Counted from the stretch's first letter, positions 7,232-16,902 are shown. The stretch is DNA of 64,000 nt from an uncultured bacterium (GCA_905215755.1 CAJMRE010000006.1:1-64000), one strand, 5' to 3'. The notes: generated from the letters alone by a model not told the origin. Translations and numbers: made by a program.

Positions 7232-10200
7232 ATGCTGGAGCTCAAAGGTATTTGCAAAAGGTACGTTACTCAGTCGTTTACGCAGGTGGCGCTCGACAAC
7301 GTAAGCCTGTCTTTTCGCGATAACGAGTTCGTGGCCATTCTGGGTCCCTCGGGCTCGGGCAAAACTACGATGCTCAACGTTATCGGTGGGCTTGATCATT
7401 TCGATTCCGGTGACCTGCTGATCGACGGTATTTCGACCAAGGACTTTCACGATCGCGATTGGGATGCCTATCGCAACAACCGCATCGGCTTTGTGTTCCA
7501 GAGCTATAACCTCATTCCGCATCAGACCATTTTGGAAAACGTGGAGCTGGCGCTCACGCTCACGGGCGTGGGGCATGCCGAGCGCCGCCAGCGTGCTCGC
7601 GAGGCGTTGGAGAAAGTCGGCCTGGGCGAGCACGTTAACAAGCGCCCGAGCCAGCTTTCGGGCGGGCAGATGCAGCGCGTGGCCATTGCCCGCGCCCTGA
7701 TCAATGACCCTGAGATCGTCCTTGCCGACGAGCCGACTGGCGCTTTGGATTCAACGACATCCGTACAGGTTATGGATTTGCTCAAAGACGTTGCGCGCGA
7801 CCGCCTGGTTATCATGGTCACGCACAATCCCGACCTGGCGTACCAGTACGCCACGCGTATCGTCAATCTGGCGGACGGCAAGATCACCGACGATTCCGAC
7901 CCCTTTGATGCTGCCAAGGCCGCGCGTCGCGAGGCAAAGCCTACGCGCAAAACCTCGATGAGCTTTGTGACGGCGCTGGGGCTTTCTGCCCGCAACCTTA
8001 TGACCAAAAAAGGCCGTACGGCCATGACGGCCTTTGCGGGCTCGATTGGCATTATCGGCATTGCGGCGATTCTGGCGCTGTCCAACGGCGTAAACGGCTA
8101 CATCAAAAAGGTCGAGGAGGATACGCTCTCGAGCTACCCACTCACCATTTCCAAGCAGGATTACGACCTGTCGTCCATGATGGGCGGACAGGGGGCTGCG
8201 GATGATGACTCGCCTGAAAACGTGAATTCGTCCGACGACAGTGCCGGCGGCAAGGCTCGGGGAACCGATAAGATTCCCGTGGTCACGGCCGTAAAGGATA
8301 TGTTTGCGAGCGTTAAGTCCAACGACATGACGAGCTTTAAGGCATGGCTCGACGACGGTGGCGATGGTATTGACAAAGAAGTCAATGCTATCCAGTACGG
8401 TTATGGCGTGACGCCGGTTGTCTATCGTGCGGGTAAGGGTGACGAGAAGCCGGTTCGACTTGTTCCCAATGCCATGACCGAGGCCATGAGCGGAGGCGCG
8501 AGCTCGGCGGCAACGGTGAGCATGGAATCCATGGGAACCTCGGTCTTTAACGAGATGATTGACGACCAGAGCCTGCTCGACAGCCAGTACGATGTCGTCG
8601 CCGGTCATTGGCCCACGTCTGCCAACGAAGCCGTGATGGTGCTTTCGAGCCGCGGCACGGTGGGCGACTATACGCTCTATAGCATCGGTGCGCTGGATAT
8701 CGATGAGCTCAACGATCTGGTAAACAGCGCTATGACGGCTGACGGTGGGGTCGAAACGCCCGAGACCGGCACCGACTTTACCTACGACGATGCGCTGTCT
8801 ACCACGTTTAAGGTGCTGTCGCCGGCTGATGCGTATCGCAAAAACGAAGAGACCGGCATGTGGACTGACATGTCTGGCGACGCCGACTTTATGGCAGCCA
8901 AGGTTGCTGACGGTATCGACGTGCACATTGTGGGCGTGGTGCGACCCAACGAGACGGCCAACGCGAGCGCGTTGTCCCCGGGCATTGCCTATACGCATGC
9001 GCTGACTCGCCAGCTTATGGAGCGCGCTGCCGATTCGCAGATTGTGCAGGAACAACTCGCCCACCCCGAGACGGATGTCTTTACGGGCAAGTCTTTCGAT
9101 GAACTGCAAGGCGAGGCCAAACAAGGCGTGGATCTGAGCAGCATGTTCAGCGTGGACGAGGCGGCGCTCAAGAGCGCGTTCTCGTTTGATGCGTCTGCAC
9201 TCTCGGGTGCGGCCGGCGGTATGGACCTTTCTGGTATCGACTTATCCGGGTTGGACATTGACCTCTCGGACGTTGGCAAGGACATCGACTTCAGCGACAT
9301 CATGGCACAAGCACCGGCTCCAGATTTCTCGGGCATCTTTGACGGTCTGGAGCTCACGCCCGAGCAAATGCAGCAGGTGGGAATACTTGCCAACCAACTG
9401 TTTGAGGGCTTTTTGCAGTCTGATCAGTTTAAGGCGCTGTCGCCCGAAGATCTTAAAGACGCGTCAAAGCTCGCTGCCGCATTCTCGACGTATCTTGAGC
9501 ATGATGCCGCGGCGCAGCAATGCCTGGCTCAATTGAAGGCGCTCGGCGGCGATGCCCTGGCCGAGCGCCTGCAACAGGCGATGACCGACTATGTGCAAAA
9601 GCAGCTGGCTCCGTATCTGCAGCAGGCTATGGATCAGGTGATGAAGGCAATCAGCGAGCAGATAGCGTCGACGGTATCGTCCCAGCTCAAGGCGGCCGCG
9701 GCGGGGCTCATGGACCAGATGGCGACGCAGATGTCTTCGAGTTTTGCCAACCTGGCGAGCGCCATGCACGTGGATGCGAGCGCCTTTGCTCGTGCCATCC
9801 ATTTCAACATGGACGCCGAGGACCTGAGTTCGCTCATGATGAGCTATGCCAAGGCTTCGAAGCTCACCTACGACAACAATCTGACCACGTTGGGTTATGC
9901 GGACGAGGCGGACCCCATCTCGGTCAAGATTTTCCCGCGCGACTTTGAGGCCAAGGAGCGCGTACTCGATCACATCGATGCGTACAACAAGCAGGTCAAA
10001 GCCGCTGGCCACGATGATCGGGCAATTTCGTACACCGACTACATGGGCATCATCATGGGTTCGGTGACCGACATCGTGAACACCATCAGCTTGGTGCTCA
10101 TCGCATTCGTAAGCATCAGCCTGGTGGTGAGCTCCATCATGATCGGCATCATCACGTACATCAGCGTGCTGGAGCGCAAAAAGGAGATTGGCATTCTGCG

Positions 10201-10486
10201 TGCGATTGGCGCGTCGAAGCGTAACGTGGCAAACGTGTTCAACGCCGAGACCTTTATCGAGGGCCTCATTGCCGGCGTCTTTGCTGTTGTCGTCGTGGTG
10301 GCCGTGAGCTTCCCGGTCAATGCTTGGGCGCTTGCGGCCAAACAGGTCCCCAACCTGATGAGCCTGCCCGTGCAGGATGCGCTGGTGCTCATCGCGATTT
10401 CGGTGCTGCTAACGGTCGTCGCCGGTTTGCTACCGGCCCGCAGTGCATCCAAAAAAGATCCCGTAGAGGCCCTGCGCTCCGAATAA
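7232..10486 (+). CDS. ABC transporter with fused ATPase and permease, MacB/FtsX type
   Basis: One 1084-residue chain carries an N-terminal ABC ATPase (Walker [10 protein letters not shown] near residue 40, Q-loop FQSYN, signature LSGGQMQR, Walker [12 protein letters not shown], switch His VTHNPD) and a C-terminal FtsX-type permease. A first membrane helix near residue 266 is separated from three C-terminal helices (about residues 945-1075, including [15 protein letters not shown]) by a ~650-residue extracytoplasmic region. That region holds an unusual DLSG-rich stretch (nt ~9220-9300) and long amphipathic helices. Such proteins export peptides or do mechanical work on the envelope; the substrate is unknown. 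I start at the ATG at 7232 (GGAGAGG upstream). It stands alone as a transcription unit. Confidence 0.9.
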   Translation: MLELKGICKRYVTQSFTQVALDNVSLSFRDNEFVAILGPSGSGKTTMLNVIGGLDHFDSGDLLIDGISTKDFHDRDWDAYRNNRIGFVFQSYNLIPHQTILENVELALTLTGVGHAERRQRAREALEKVGLGEHVNKRPSQLSGGQMQRVAIARALINDPEIVLADEPTGALDSTTSVQVMDLLKDVARDRLVIMVTHNPDLAYQYATRIVNLADGKITDDSDPFDAAKAARREAKPTRKTSMSFVTALGLSARNLMTKKGRTAMTAFAGSIGIIGIAAILALSNGVNGYIKKVEEDTLSSYPLTISKQDYDLSSMMGGQGAADDDSPENVNSSDDSAGGKARGTDKIPVVTAVKDMFASVKSNDMTSFKAWLDDGGDGIDKEVNAIQYGYGVTPVVYRAGKGDEKPVRLVPNAMTEAMSGGASSAATVSMESMGTSVFNEMIDDQSLLDSQYDVVAGHWPTSANEAVMVLSSRGTVGDYTLYSIGALDIDELNDLVNSAMTADGGVETPETGTDFTYDDALSTTFKVLSPADAYRKNEETGMWTDMSGDADFMAAKVADGIDVHIVGVVRPNETANASALSPGIAYTHALTRQLMERAADSQIVQEQLAHPETDVFTGKSFDELQGEAKQGVDLSSMFSVDEAALKSAFSFDASALSGAAGGMDLSGIDLSGLDIDLSDVGKDIDFSDIMAQAPAPDFSGIFDGLELTPEQMQQVGILANQLFEGFLQSDQFKALSPEDLKDASKLAAAFSTYLEHDAAAQQCLAQLKALGGDALAERLQQAMTDYVQKQLAPYLQQAMDQVMKAISEQIASTVSSQLKAAAAGLMDQMATQMSSSFANLASAMHVDASAFARAIHFNMDAEDLSSLMMSYAKASKLTYDNNLTTLGYADEADPISVKIFPRDFEAKERVLDHIDAYNKQVKAAGHDDRAISYTDYMGIIMGSVTDIVNTISLVLIAFVSISLVVSSIMIGIITYISVLERKKEIGILRAIGASKRNVANVFNAETFIEGLIAGVFAVVVVVAVSFPVNAWALAAKQVPNLMSLPVQDALVLIAISVLLTVVAGLLPARSASKKDPVEALRSE

Positions 10487-10517
10487 TGTGACAAAGGGAC
10501 AGTCCCTTTGTCACATT
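10485..10517. repeat. GGGAC-core palindrome, GTGACAAA type
   Basis: A 33-base palindrome with 16-base arms (AATGTGACAAAGGGAC and its complement) around one A. It overlaps the last two bases of the ABC transporter stop codon. The same element occurs intact at 52304 and degraded at 16671, 16985 and 47327. No T-tract follows, so it is more likely a dispersed element than a terminator. Confidence 0.85.
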
Positions 10518-10542
10518 GAGACCCTTGCGAAAACGGGGTCTA

Positions 10543-10648
10543 ATTACCGTTCGGCAGGTTAAGAACTCCCTCTCCCCGCTTAATGCTTGACGAAGAGTCC
10601 TCTGGTTTATATACCTATCGGTAGGCATATAGGATGTATTGCCGATAG
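10543..10648 (+). promoter_or_regulatory. Promoter region of the first MFS gene with operator-like sites
   Basis: Two sites resemble those ahead of the agmatine deiminase gene: TTACCGTTCGGCAGG (10544-10558) and TACCTATCGGTAGG (10611-10624), followed by a half-site TGCCGATAG (10639-10647). They share a TACCG-N-N-CGGTA theme. The nearby TetR gene at 12081-12659 is the likely binder; this is inference. Confidence 0.45.
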
Positions 10649-10661
10649 AAATGGAGCAACC

Positions 10662-11942
10662 ATGACTCTCACCACACCAGCCAAAAAAGATTGTCTCCGT
10701 GAAAGCGGCGCATTTGCTTGGGTCGTCGTTATTGCGCTCGGCTTAATGTCCGCCGGAACAACTGGCACATATAGCATTATTGCCGGCTCATTCGTTGCTC
10801 CAGTATGTGAAGATCTGGGCTTTGACTACACTTCTTTTTCTTTCTATTTCACCGCGATTCTTCTTGGTCTTGCGCTTGGGCTTCCGCTTTTGAGTCGCTT
10901 CATTCCAAAAGTAATCGGCAAACCATGGCATATTTGCATTGAACTCGTCCTTATTGCCGCCGGCGCCGCAATGGCGTTCTACACCGAGGTCTGGATGTTC
11001 ACCGTCTCCGCCGCAGTGATCGGCATCTGCTTTTCGTTTACAACGGGCGTCTGCATGTCCGATGTCATTGACCAATGGTTCAGCAAATCGTCCGGTCTCG
11101 CCATCGGCCTCGCTTGGGGCGTTAATTCTCTCTGCACGCTGTTATTGAGTCCTGTCATTACACTGGTCATCGAGCAGCAAGGCTGGCGTACGGGATACAT
11201 CGTGCTTGCGGCCGTTTCTGCAGCTATGATTTTGCCTGCAAGCGCATTTATCATTCGCCTTAACCCCTCTGATCGCAATATGCTTCCGTACGGAGAGACC
11301 GCCTCCGAAACCCATGAGAGCTGCAGCGCCGATGAGCAGGAAGATGTCCTTTCGGGCATGGCACTCCGCGATGCCGCGAAAACGCCGTCTTTTATTCTCT
11401 GTGTCCTCTTGCTTTGCGTGGCGCAGCTCACCTGCTGCATGAACCAGCTGTTTCCAACCTATGCAAGCGAGGTCGGTTTCAATCCTATCGTAGGAAGCTT
11501 AATGGTCTCGGCAGCTTCACTCTCCGATATCTTCCTAAATCCCTTCGTGGGCAAAACATGCGACAAGCTTGGCGCTATTAAAGCAACGGTCGCATGGACA
11601 GGTGTCAGCATTCTTTCATTCCTGCTTCTTATCATTGGCGGAAGCAATGAGACCGTTTCCATCATTGCAGCTGGTGTAAACGATGTCATGTTCGCCATCG
11701 TTGGAACCGCAATGCCGATGCTTCTCCTCTCGCTCTTTGGATCACGCGATTTTGGAAGGATCTATTCGATCGTTTGCTCAGCGGGCTATGTCGTCGGTGC
11801 TTTTGGAATGCCGGTCATGATGAAGGTTTACGGCATGGCAGGGTCATTCCAGGGAGTATTTATCTTCTGCATTGCCTGCAACCTTATGATTGCTGCGTTT
11901 GCTATCGTTTCCGGCTTTCTCAATAAGGCTGCTGAAAAGTAA
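10662..11942 (+). CDS. MFS transporter (first paralogue of the agmatine island)
   Basis: This 426-residue carrier has 12 predicted membrane helices with a central loop near residues 205-225. Landmarks are GLMSAGTTGTYSIIAGSFVAP at the N-terminus (first 15 residues diagnostic) and SAASLSDIFLNPFVGKTCDK after helix 8. It is closely similar along its length to the MFS gene at 15322-16587, so the two arose by duplication. Both flank agmatine deiminase and a carbamoyltransferase; I infer import of agmatine or exchange for putrescine, but family alone does not show the substrate. Start at the ATG at 10662, GGAG upstream. Its promoter carries operator-like sites shared with the deiminase operon. Confidence 0.85.
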   Translation: MTLTTPAKKDCLRESGAFAWVVVIALGLMSAGTTGTYSIIAGSFVAPVCEDLGFDYTSFSFYFTAILLGLALGLPLLSRFIPKVIGKPWHICIELVLIAAGAAMAFYTEVWMFTVSAAVIGICFSFTTGVCMSDVIDQWFSKSSGLAIGLAWGVNSLCTLLLSPVITLVIEQQGWRTGYIVLAAVSAAMILPASAFIIRLNPSDRNMLPYGETASETHESCSADEQEDVLSGMALRDAAKTPSFILCVLLLCVAQLTCCMNQLFPTYASEVGFNPIVGSLMVSAASLSDIFLNPFVGKTCDKLGAIKATVAWTGVSILSFLLLIIGGSNETVSIIAAGVNDVMFAIVGTAMPMLLLSLFGSRDFGRIYSIVCSAGYVVGAFGMPVMMKVYGMAGSFQGVFIFCIACNLMIAAFAIVSGFLNKAAEK

Positions 11943-11977
11943 TAAGCGCCGATTTGCATCGGCATAGATTGCCATGC

Positions 11978-12024
11978 AACAGGGGTCGACTCCAAGCCAG
12001 ACTGGAGTCGACCCCTGTTTTCGT
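11978..12024. terminator. Bidirectional terminator between convergent MFS and tetR genes
   Basis: A perfect 17-bp stem (AACAGGGGTCGACTCCA, 11978-11994, with its complement 12003-12019) and 8-base loop is followed by TTTCGTTTT. It sits between the ends of two convergent genes. The GGGGTCGAC core also recalls the dispersed palindromes of the window. Confidence 0.75.
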
Positions 12025-12080
12025 TTTAAAGGTTGCCCGCAGGCACCATGGGTGCCAACATGCGCTTCAGCTTGGCTGGT

Positions 12081-12659
12081 TTATTTGAACATAAGCTCGA
12101 CTATTCCCGCCCAAACCGCTTTCTCATCAATATCCTCACCTTGAGCGACCGTATTGCTTGCTCCCTCCAGAACGGTATAAAGAATTTGTACGTAGAGCAT
12201 TACGTCGGCGCTATCGGAAAACGCGCCAATCTCTACACCATGAAGAAGGATGTCTTTAAGCGCATCCATGGTTCGTTTGGTCGCCGTCGCTTGACGTTCC
12301 TGAACTGCAGGAATTCGATTTGCTTGAACGCTAACCTCGGCCAGCACGCGCCGGCGCTTTTCATCGCTTCGATAGCCACCTATAACTGAATTGCCGAGCT
12401 CGATAAGCGCGGCCTTGAACCCGTCCCTATCGACTATTAGCGAGTAGTCGCGCTGATAGTCAATGGTCGGAAACATGCTGTCCAAGAGCGTAGTGAAAAT
12501 CTCCTCTTTTGAGGGAAAGTAGTAGTACACCGACGGCTTGGATATGCCGACAAAGTCGCAAATCTTTCCGATAGACGCTTTGTCATAACCGACTTCTGCC
12601 ACAAGATCGTACATTGCGTCCAATATTTTTTTTCTTGTGCTCACGCTGCATTTCTCCAT
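12081..12659 (-). CDS. TetR-family regulator of the agmatine island
   Basis: The 192-residue protein has an N-terminal TetR helix-turn-helix (about residues 8-55, with GKICDFVGISKPSVYYYFPS) and a helical C-terminal ligand domain. It lies between the first MFS gene and the agmatine deiminase gene, divergent from the latter, and the promoters on both sides contain TACCG-CGGTA sites. I infer that it represses both units and responds to agmatine or a related polyamine. ATG at 12659 has GGAAG upstream; an internal GTG six codons later has GGAG upstream and is an equally plausible start. Confidence 0.85.
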   Translation of the reverse strand: MEKCSVSTRKKILDAMYDLVAEVGYDKASIGKICDFVGISKPSVYYYFPSKEEIFTTLLDSMFPTIDYQRDYSLIVDRDGFKAALIELGNSVIGGYRSDEKRRRVLAEVSVQANRIPAVQERQATATKRTMDALKDILLHGVEIGAFSDSADVMLYVQILYTVLEGASNTVAQGEDIDEKAVWAGIVELMFK

Positions 12660-12737
12660 TGCAAATCACTTCCGCACTACCAACATTATTAAGGATGGCA
12701 ACGGAACATCAATTCGTGTCCAAACATGACCACTATA

Positions 12738-12806
12738 TACGGCGAACGGTATGTATCAGTAGGCGAGCGGCAATTATTCAAAATTATCTACCGAACGGTA
12801 GGTATA
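12738..12806. promoter_or_regulatory. Divergent tetR-aguA promoter with operator-like repeats
   Basis: TACCGAACGGTA (12789-12800) is a near-perfect palindrome, and GCGAACGGTATGTA (12742-12755) is a second, weaker copy. TATAGT and TACTATAG hexamers follow immediately, so a bound repressor would overlap the promoter of the deiminase operon. Similar sites lie ahead of the first MFS gene. Confidence 0.5.
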
Positions 12807-12883
12807 GTAGTACTATAGCAGGTGAAACCCCGCTATTGTCGCGGCCGGACAGCATCGCGGGAAACCCGACGGAAGGACCAACC

Positions 12884-14122
12884 ATGTACGAGAACTATCG
12901 TATGCCGGGCGAGTTCGAGAAGCGCTCCAACGTCTATGTGACATGGCTTCCCGATTACATCCGTGCAGAGGGCTACGATAACCGCCAGCCCTGCGTTGAC
13001 GTGATCAAGGCTCTGCTCGAGTATGGCGACGTTACGGTCAACCTCAATTGTGGCACCCCCGGCTCCTATGAGGAGGCTTGCTCGCGACTGAAGGAGGAGG
13101 GGGTTGATCTCGATCGCATCGAGATCACGCAGTTCGAAGACTCCAACTTCTATGTCCGCGACAACGGTCCCAGCATCATGGTCGACGACAAGGGCCATTC
13201 TTATATGGTCAACCCCGCTTGGACCTATTACGGCGTGTGGGACAAGAACTCCCCGGAGTGCCAGTCCGCACGTAAGGCAGCCGTTCACATGGCGGTTGCG
13301 CTCGGTTGCTTCGATATCGTCAATTCCGAAATGGTTTCGGAGGGCGGCGACCGCGAGTTTGACGGTCACGGCACTCTGATCGCCATCGAGGACACGGAAT
13401 GCCGCAAGCGTAATCCCGAGTTCACGAAAGAGGAAGTAGAGGCCGAGTATAAGCGCATCTACAACCTCAACAAGGTTATCTGGCTTCCGCAGCCTATGCT
13501 CGAGGACGACGACTATCGACTGGGCATCCTCGACGAGAAGGAAGACGGAACTCCCGTCTTTGGCATGAGCTTTGCAGCTCACATTGATGAGATGTGTCGC
13601 TTTATCACTCCGAACAAGATTCTTCTTGCCGAGGTGTCCGATGAAGAGGCAGCCTCGAGCAAGGCTGGAGCAGAGTCTCGTCGCCGCATTGAGGCAGCCT
13701 ACGAGATCCTGAGCAACGAAACGGACTGGGAGGGCAAGCCCTTCGAGATCGTTCGTATGCCCACCGCCGAGCCTATTGACGTCGTTATCGCCCCTGGCGA
13801 TGAAGATTACGAGCTCTATAAGGGCTTCATCGACGAAATGGGCGGCAAGTTTATGGATGGCACCCCCTGGCCCGAGGGCCCCGTCCACTTCTACGCCGCA
13901 GCGAGCTACTGCAACTTCCTGATTTGCAACGGCGTCGTTCTTGGCCAGCGTTATTACCACGAGGGCATGAGCGAGGTCGTGAAAGAGAAGGATGAGCAGG
14001 CCAAGGCAGTTCTTGAGAGCTGCTTCCCCGATCGCAAGGTCATCATGATTGATTCCCTCGCGCTTAACCTGTCCGGCGGCGGCGTGCACTGCTGGACTAA
14101 GGACGTGGCGGCCAGTCGTTAG
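12884..14122 (+). CDS. aguA: Agmatine deiminase family protein
   Basis: This enzyme should convert agmatine to N-carbamoylputrescine and ammonia in the cytoplasm. The 412-residue chain shows the guanidino-modifying fold: YVRDNGPSIMV near the substrate loop, EGGDREFDGHGT, the His-x-Asp pair in AAHIDEM (His about 233) and the nucleophile in GGGVHCWTKD (Cys about 403). It is about 45 residues longer than usual deiminases of ~365, mainly through a charged insert around nt 13410-13470. ATG at 12884 has GGAAGG upstream; frame openness further upstream is not coding. The carbamoyltransferase follows after 123 bases, with the second MFS carrier behind it. Confidence 0.85.
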   Translation: MYENYRMPGEFEKRSNVYVTWLPDYIRAEGYDNRQPCVDVIKALLEYGDVTVNLNCGTPGSYEEACSRLKEEGVDLDRIEITQFEDSNFYVRDNGPSIMVDDKGHSYMVNPAWTYYGVWDKNSPECQSARKAAVHMAVALGCFDIVNSEMVSEGGDREFDGHGTLIAIEDTECRKRNPEFTKEEVEAEYKRIYNLNKVIWLPQPMLEDDDYRLGILDEKEDGTPVFGMSFAAHIDEMCRFITPNKILLAEVSDEEAASSKAGAESRRRIEAAYEILSNETDWEGKPFEIVRMPTAEPIDVVIAPGDEDYELYKGFIDEMGGKFMDGTPWPEGPVHFYAAASYCNFLICNGVVLGQRYYHEGMSEVVKEKDEQAKAVLESCFPDRKVIMIDSLALNLSGGGVHCWTKDVAASR

Positions 14123-14245
14123 TGAGCCTTAGAGCCTGCGCTCTTTGGCTTAGGCGCCACATGTACCGCTCCCCGAGGGATATCCGTGTTTTCCTCGGGG
14201 ACACATTCAACAATAATTTTGATAATAATTCGAAAGGAAATAGGC

Positions 14246-15310
14246 ATGAACAACAGCCTCCGCGGTCGCGACTACATCAACATCCATGATCTCTCCTCCG
14301 AGGATTTCCGCTATCTCATCGATCTTGCCTGGAACCTTAAGGCTCAGAAGAAGTCTGGTGTCGACCAGCGCTACTTCCCCGGCAAAAACGTCCTCGCCAA
14401 CTTTGAGTGGGGCTCGACCCGTACTCGTTGCGCATTCGAGACCTCCTGCAACGATTTGGGCATGGGCTTCACTTATCTGACCAACTCCCACATGGGTGAC
14501 TGCGAGACCGTCAAGGACGCCATGCGCGTCTTTAACGGCATGTATGATCTCATCGTCTATCGCGCACAGAAGGACGAGCAGTTCCTCTATGACGTCGCCG
14601 ACCTGGTTGACATCCCGGTCATCAATGCCCTTACTCTCGGCGATCACCCGACTCAGATGCTCGCTGACGCTCTTACGATGGAAGAGCAATGGGGCGGTTT
14701 GCGTACGAGCCGCGGCAAGAAGATGGCTTTCGTTGGCAACTGCGCCGGCGCCCCGGTGTGGTATGGCCGTCTGTGCGCTATGCTCGACATGGACTTCCTC
14801 GCCATCGGCCCCGACGACCTCCGTCATCAGATGTGCAAGGAAATGATCGAAGAGGTGGAGGCCTGCTACGCCAAGTACGCTCCCAATAGGACCTTTACCA
14901 TCACCTCTGACCTCGATGCCCTGGATGGCGTTGACGTTATCGTTACCGAGGAGTGGCGCTACATCAACCCCGAGTGCGGCGAAGAGGTTCTGGATCCCGA
15001 CGACTACAACTCCTGGCTGGGCGATGCCGAGTCTTTGTACCCCTATCGCGTCACCAGCGAGCTGTGCAAGCGCACCAACAATCCCGACATCTTCTGCATG
15101 CATGAGCTTCCCTCTGTCCATAACGCAGATCACCGTGTCGGCAAAATGCTCCTCGACCAGTGCAAGAACGACCTCCATCGCGAAATCATCACCGAGGGCT
15201 TTGAGATTGCCGACGAGTGCTTTGAGGCCAACGCTTCGGTCATCTTCCGTGAGGCAGAGAACCGTCAGCACACCATCAAGGCCGTTATGTGTGCCCTTCT
15301 GGGTCTCTAG
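14246..15310 (+). CDS. Aspartate/ornithine carbamoyltransferase family protein, possibly putrescine carbamoyltransferase
   Basis: The 354-residue protein has the carbamoyl-phosphate loop STRTR (about residues 57-61, in EWGSTRTRCAFE) and HPTQMLAD (about residue 134). Behind agmatine deiminase the expected job is phosphorolysis of N-carbamoylputrescine to putrescine and carbamoyl phosphate. The second-substrate loop is unusual: ornithine and putrescine enzymes normally carry HCLP there, whereas this one reads MHELPSVH (about residue 288), replacing Cys with Glu. The amine substrate is therefore uncertain. No carbamate kinase lies in the window, so ATP recovery would need a gene elsewhere. Start at ATG 14246 with GAAAGGAAA upstream. 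Confidence 0.75.
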   Translation: MNNSLRGRDYINIHDLSSEDFRYLIDLAWNLKAQKKSGVDQRYFPGKNVLANFEWGSTRTRCAFETSCNDLGMGFTYLTNSHMGDCETVKDAMRVFNGMYDLIVYRAQKDEQFLYDVADLVDIPVINALTLGDHPTQMLADALTMEEQWGGLRTSRGKKMAFVGNCAGAPVWYGRLCAMLDMDFLAIGPDDLRHQMCKEMIEEVEACYAKYAPNRTFTITSDLDALDGVDVIVTEEWRYINPECGEEVLDPDDYNSWLGDAESLYPYRVTSELCKRTNNPDIFCMHELPSVHNADHRVGKMLLDQCKNDLHREIITEGFEIADECFEANASVIFREAENRQHTIKAVMCALLGL

Positions 15311-15321
15311 GAGCTGTATCA

Positions 15322-16587
15322 ATGGAAAATGCAAAGTTAAAGAGCAGCAAGGTTTACGCATGGGTTCTCGTAATCGCGCTCGGCCTTATGTCTGCCGGCA
15401 CGACCGGATCCTATAGCGTCATCGCGGGCTCCTTCGTCGCACCCGTGTGCGAGGAGTTCGGGTTTGACTATTCCATCTTCTCGTATTACTTCACCGCAAC
15501 GCTCATTGGTCTTGCGGCAGCTCTTCCGTTTGTCGGAAAACTCATTCCCAAGGTCGTTGGCAAGGTTTGGCTCCCCGTTGTCGAGCTTATTTTGCTTGCT
15601 GCCGGCGCAGGCATGGCCTTCTACACCGAAGTCTGGATGTTCATCGCCGCTGGCGCCCTGATTGGCGTTTGCTTCGCCTTCACCACCGGCGTCGCCATGT
15701 CCGACGTTATTGACCAGTGGTTCAAAAAATCTGGTGGCCTGGCAATCGGTCTCGCTTGGGCAGTGAACTCGATTTACATGCTCATCATGAGCCCCGTCAT
15801 CACCTCTGTCATCGAGGCCGCTGGCTGGAGGACTGGCTATCTGGTGCTCGCTGGCGTCTCCGCCGTGCTCATTCTCCCCGCTTCCGTCCTGATTATTCGC
15901 TATAAGCCTCAGGACAAGGGCATGCTGCCCTATGGCTACGTCGAGGGCGAGACGGTCACCGAGACCGAGGAGACGACCGAGGATAGCACGCGTGGCGTTA
16001 GCTATGCGCGCGCCATTAAGTCGCCTGCCTTCTTCTTCTGCATCGGCTTCCTCTGTCTCGTTCAGCTCACTTGCTGCATGAACCAGCTCTTCCCGACGTA
16101 TGCTTCCGAGGTTGGTTTTAGCCCCATGGTGGGCGGCTTCATGGTATCCGCTGCATCGCTCTTCGATCTGTTCCTCAATCCGATCGTCGGCACCACTTGC
16201 GATAGGTTCGGCAGCACGAAGGCCATTCTGGGCTGGCTCGCTGTCTCCATCCTCTCCTTTGTCATGCTCATGATGAGCAGCGGCAACTCGACGCTCAGCA
16301 TCCTCGCAGCAGGCGTGAACGACGTAATGTACGTCATCGCTGGCACTGCCCTGACCGTTTTGGTTATGGATGTCTTTGGCTCCCGCGATTTCGGTCGCAT
16401 CTTCGCGCTGATCTGCTCCGTGGGCTATATCGTCGGCGCCTTTGGCATGCCCGTTATGATGAAGGTCTATGAGCTTGTCGGCTCCTTCCAGGGCGTCTTC
16501 ATCTTCTGCATCGCATGCAACGTTATTATCGGCCTGTTCTTGCTGCTGGCAAAAAAGACTGGTAAGAACCTCTCCTGGGACGAATAG
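15322..16587 (+). CDS. MFS transporter (second paralogue of the agmatine island)
   Basis: A 421-residue, 12-helix carrier that starts only 11 bases after the carbamoyltransferase stop, so it belongs to the same operon. It matches the first MFS protein nearly residue for residue in many helices (for example LTCCMNQLFPTYASEVGF in both), but has its own central loop rich in Glu and Thr (about residues 210-225). Having one copy inside the operon and one under a separate promoter suggests different affinity or direction for one compound family; agmatine/putrescine is inferred from context only. ATG 15322 follows a weak GGAG (15310-15313). Confidence 0.85.
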   Translation: MENAKLKSSKVYAWVLVIALGLMSAGTTGSYSVIAGSFVAPVCEEFGFDYSIFSYYFTATLIGLAAALPFVGKLIPKVVGKVWLPVVELILLAAGAGMAFYTEVWMFIAAGALIGVCFAFTTGVAMSDVIDQWFKKSGGLAIGLAWAVNSIYMLIMSPVITSVIEAAGWRTGYLVLAGVSAVLILPASVLIIRYKPQDKGMLPYGYVEGETVTETEETTEDSTRGVSYARAIKSPAFFFCIGFLCLVQLTCCMNQLFPTYASEVGFSPMVGGFMVSAASLFDLFLNPIVGTTCDRFGSTKAILGWLAVSILSFVMLMMSSGNSTLSILAAGVNDVMYVIAGTALTVLVMDVFGSRDFGRIFALICSVGYIVGAFGMPVMMKVYELVGSFQGVFIFCIACNVIIGLFLLLAKKTGKNLSWDE

Positions 16588-16637
16588 TTCGATTCGTCTT
16601 AGACATACGCTGTAGGGCTTAACCTGCAGCCGTTTTG

Positions 16638-16666
16638 GGGCATCGACTAACATCGGTGCCCTTTTT
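16638..16666 (+). terminator. Terminator of the agmatine operon
   Basis: A 9-bp stem GGGCATCGA/TCGGTGCCC (one G-T pair) with a 6-base loop is followed by TTTTT, 50 bases after the second MFS stop. Confidence 0.85.
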
Positions 16667-16670
16667 CATC

Positions 16671-16705
16671 GAATGTGACAAAGGAGCAGCCACTTTGTCA
16701 CATTG
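16671..16705. repeat. GGGAC-core palindrome, degenerate centre
   Basis: Arms AATGTGACAAAG and CTTTGTCACATT are intact, but the centre reads GAGCAGCCA instead of GGGACAGTCCC. It follows the terminator immediately. Confidence 0.7.
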
Positions 16706-16719
16706 AGTGGCATGTAAAT

Positions 16720-16902
16720 CGAGGTCTAATACTTTTCCGAGAAGTGAACGGCCATACTTGGACCTCCGAAGCATCGACATTTTTAGACGTCAAACCCGCA
16801 GGATTTGGCTGGCAAAACCGCAGGAAATTGCATCTCGAAAGTGCCGATGCTTCGGGGGCCCGTTTTCACTCGTTCACTTCTCGGGAAAAGTATTAAACCT
16901 CG
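16720..16902. repeat. 183-base foldback element
   Basis: The outer arms 16720-16750 and 16871-16902 are almost perfect complements over about 31 bases (CGAGGTCTAATACTTTTCC, then GAGAAGTGAACG). An inner pair, CCGAAGCATCGAC and GTGCCGATGCTTCGG, is complementary as well. A ~90-base inner region contains CCCGCAGGATTTGGC and CCGCAGGAAATTG. I find no credible reading frame. The structure fits a non-autonomous element or a large folded transcript. Confidence 0.7.

Noticed and set aside
7751..9124. 457-codon minus-strand frame opposite the ABC transporter
   Set aside because: Shadow of the transporter reading frame with typical low-complexity content.
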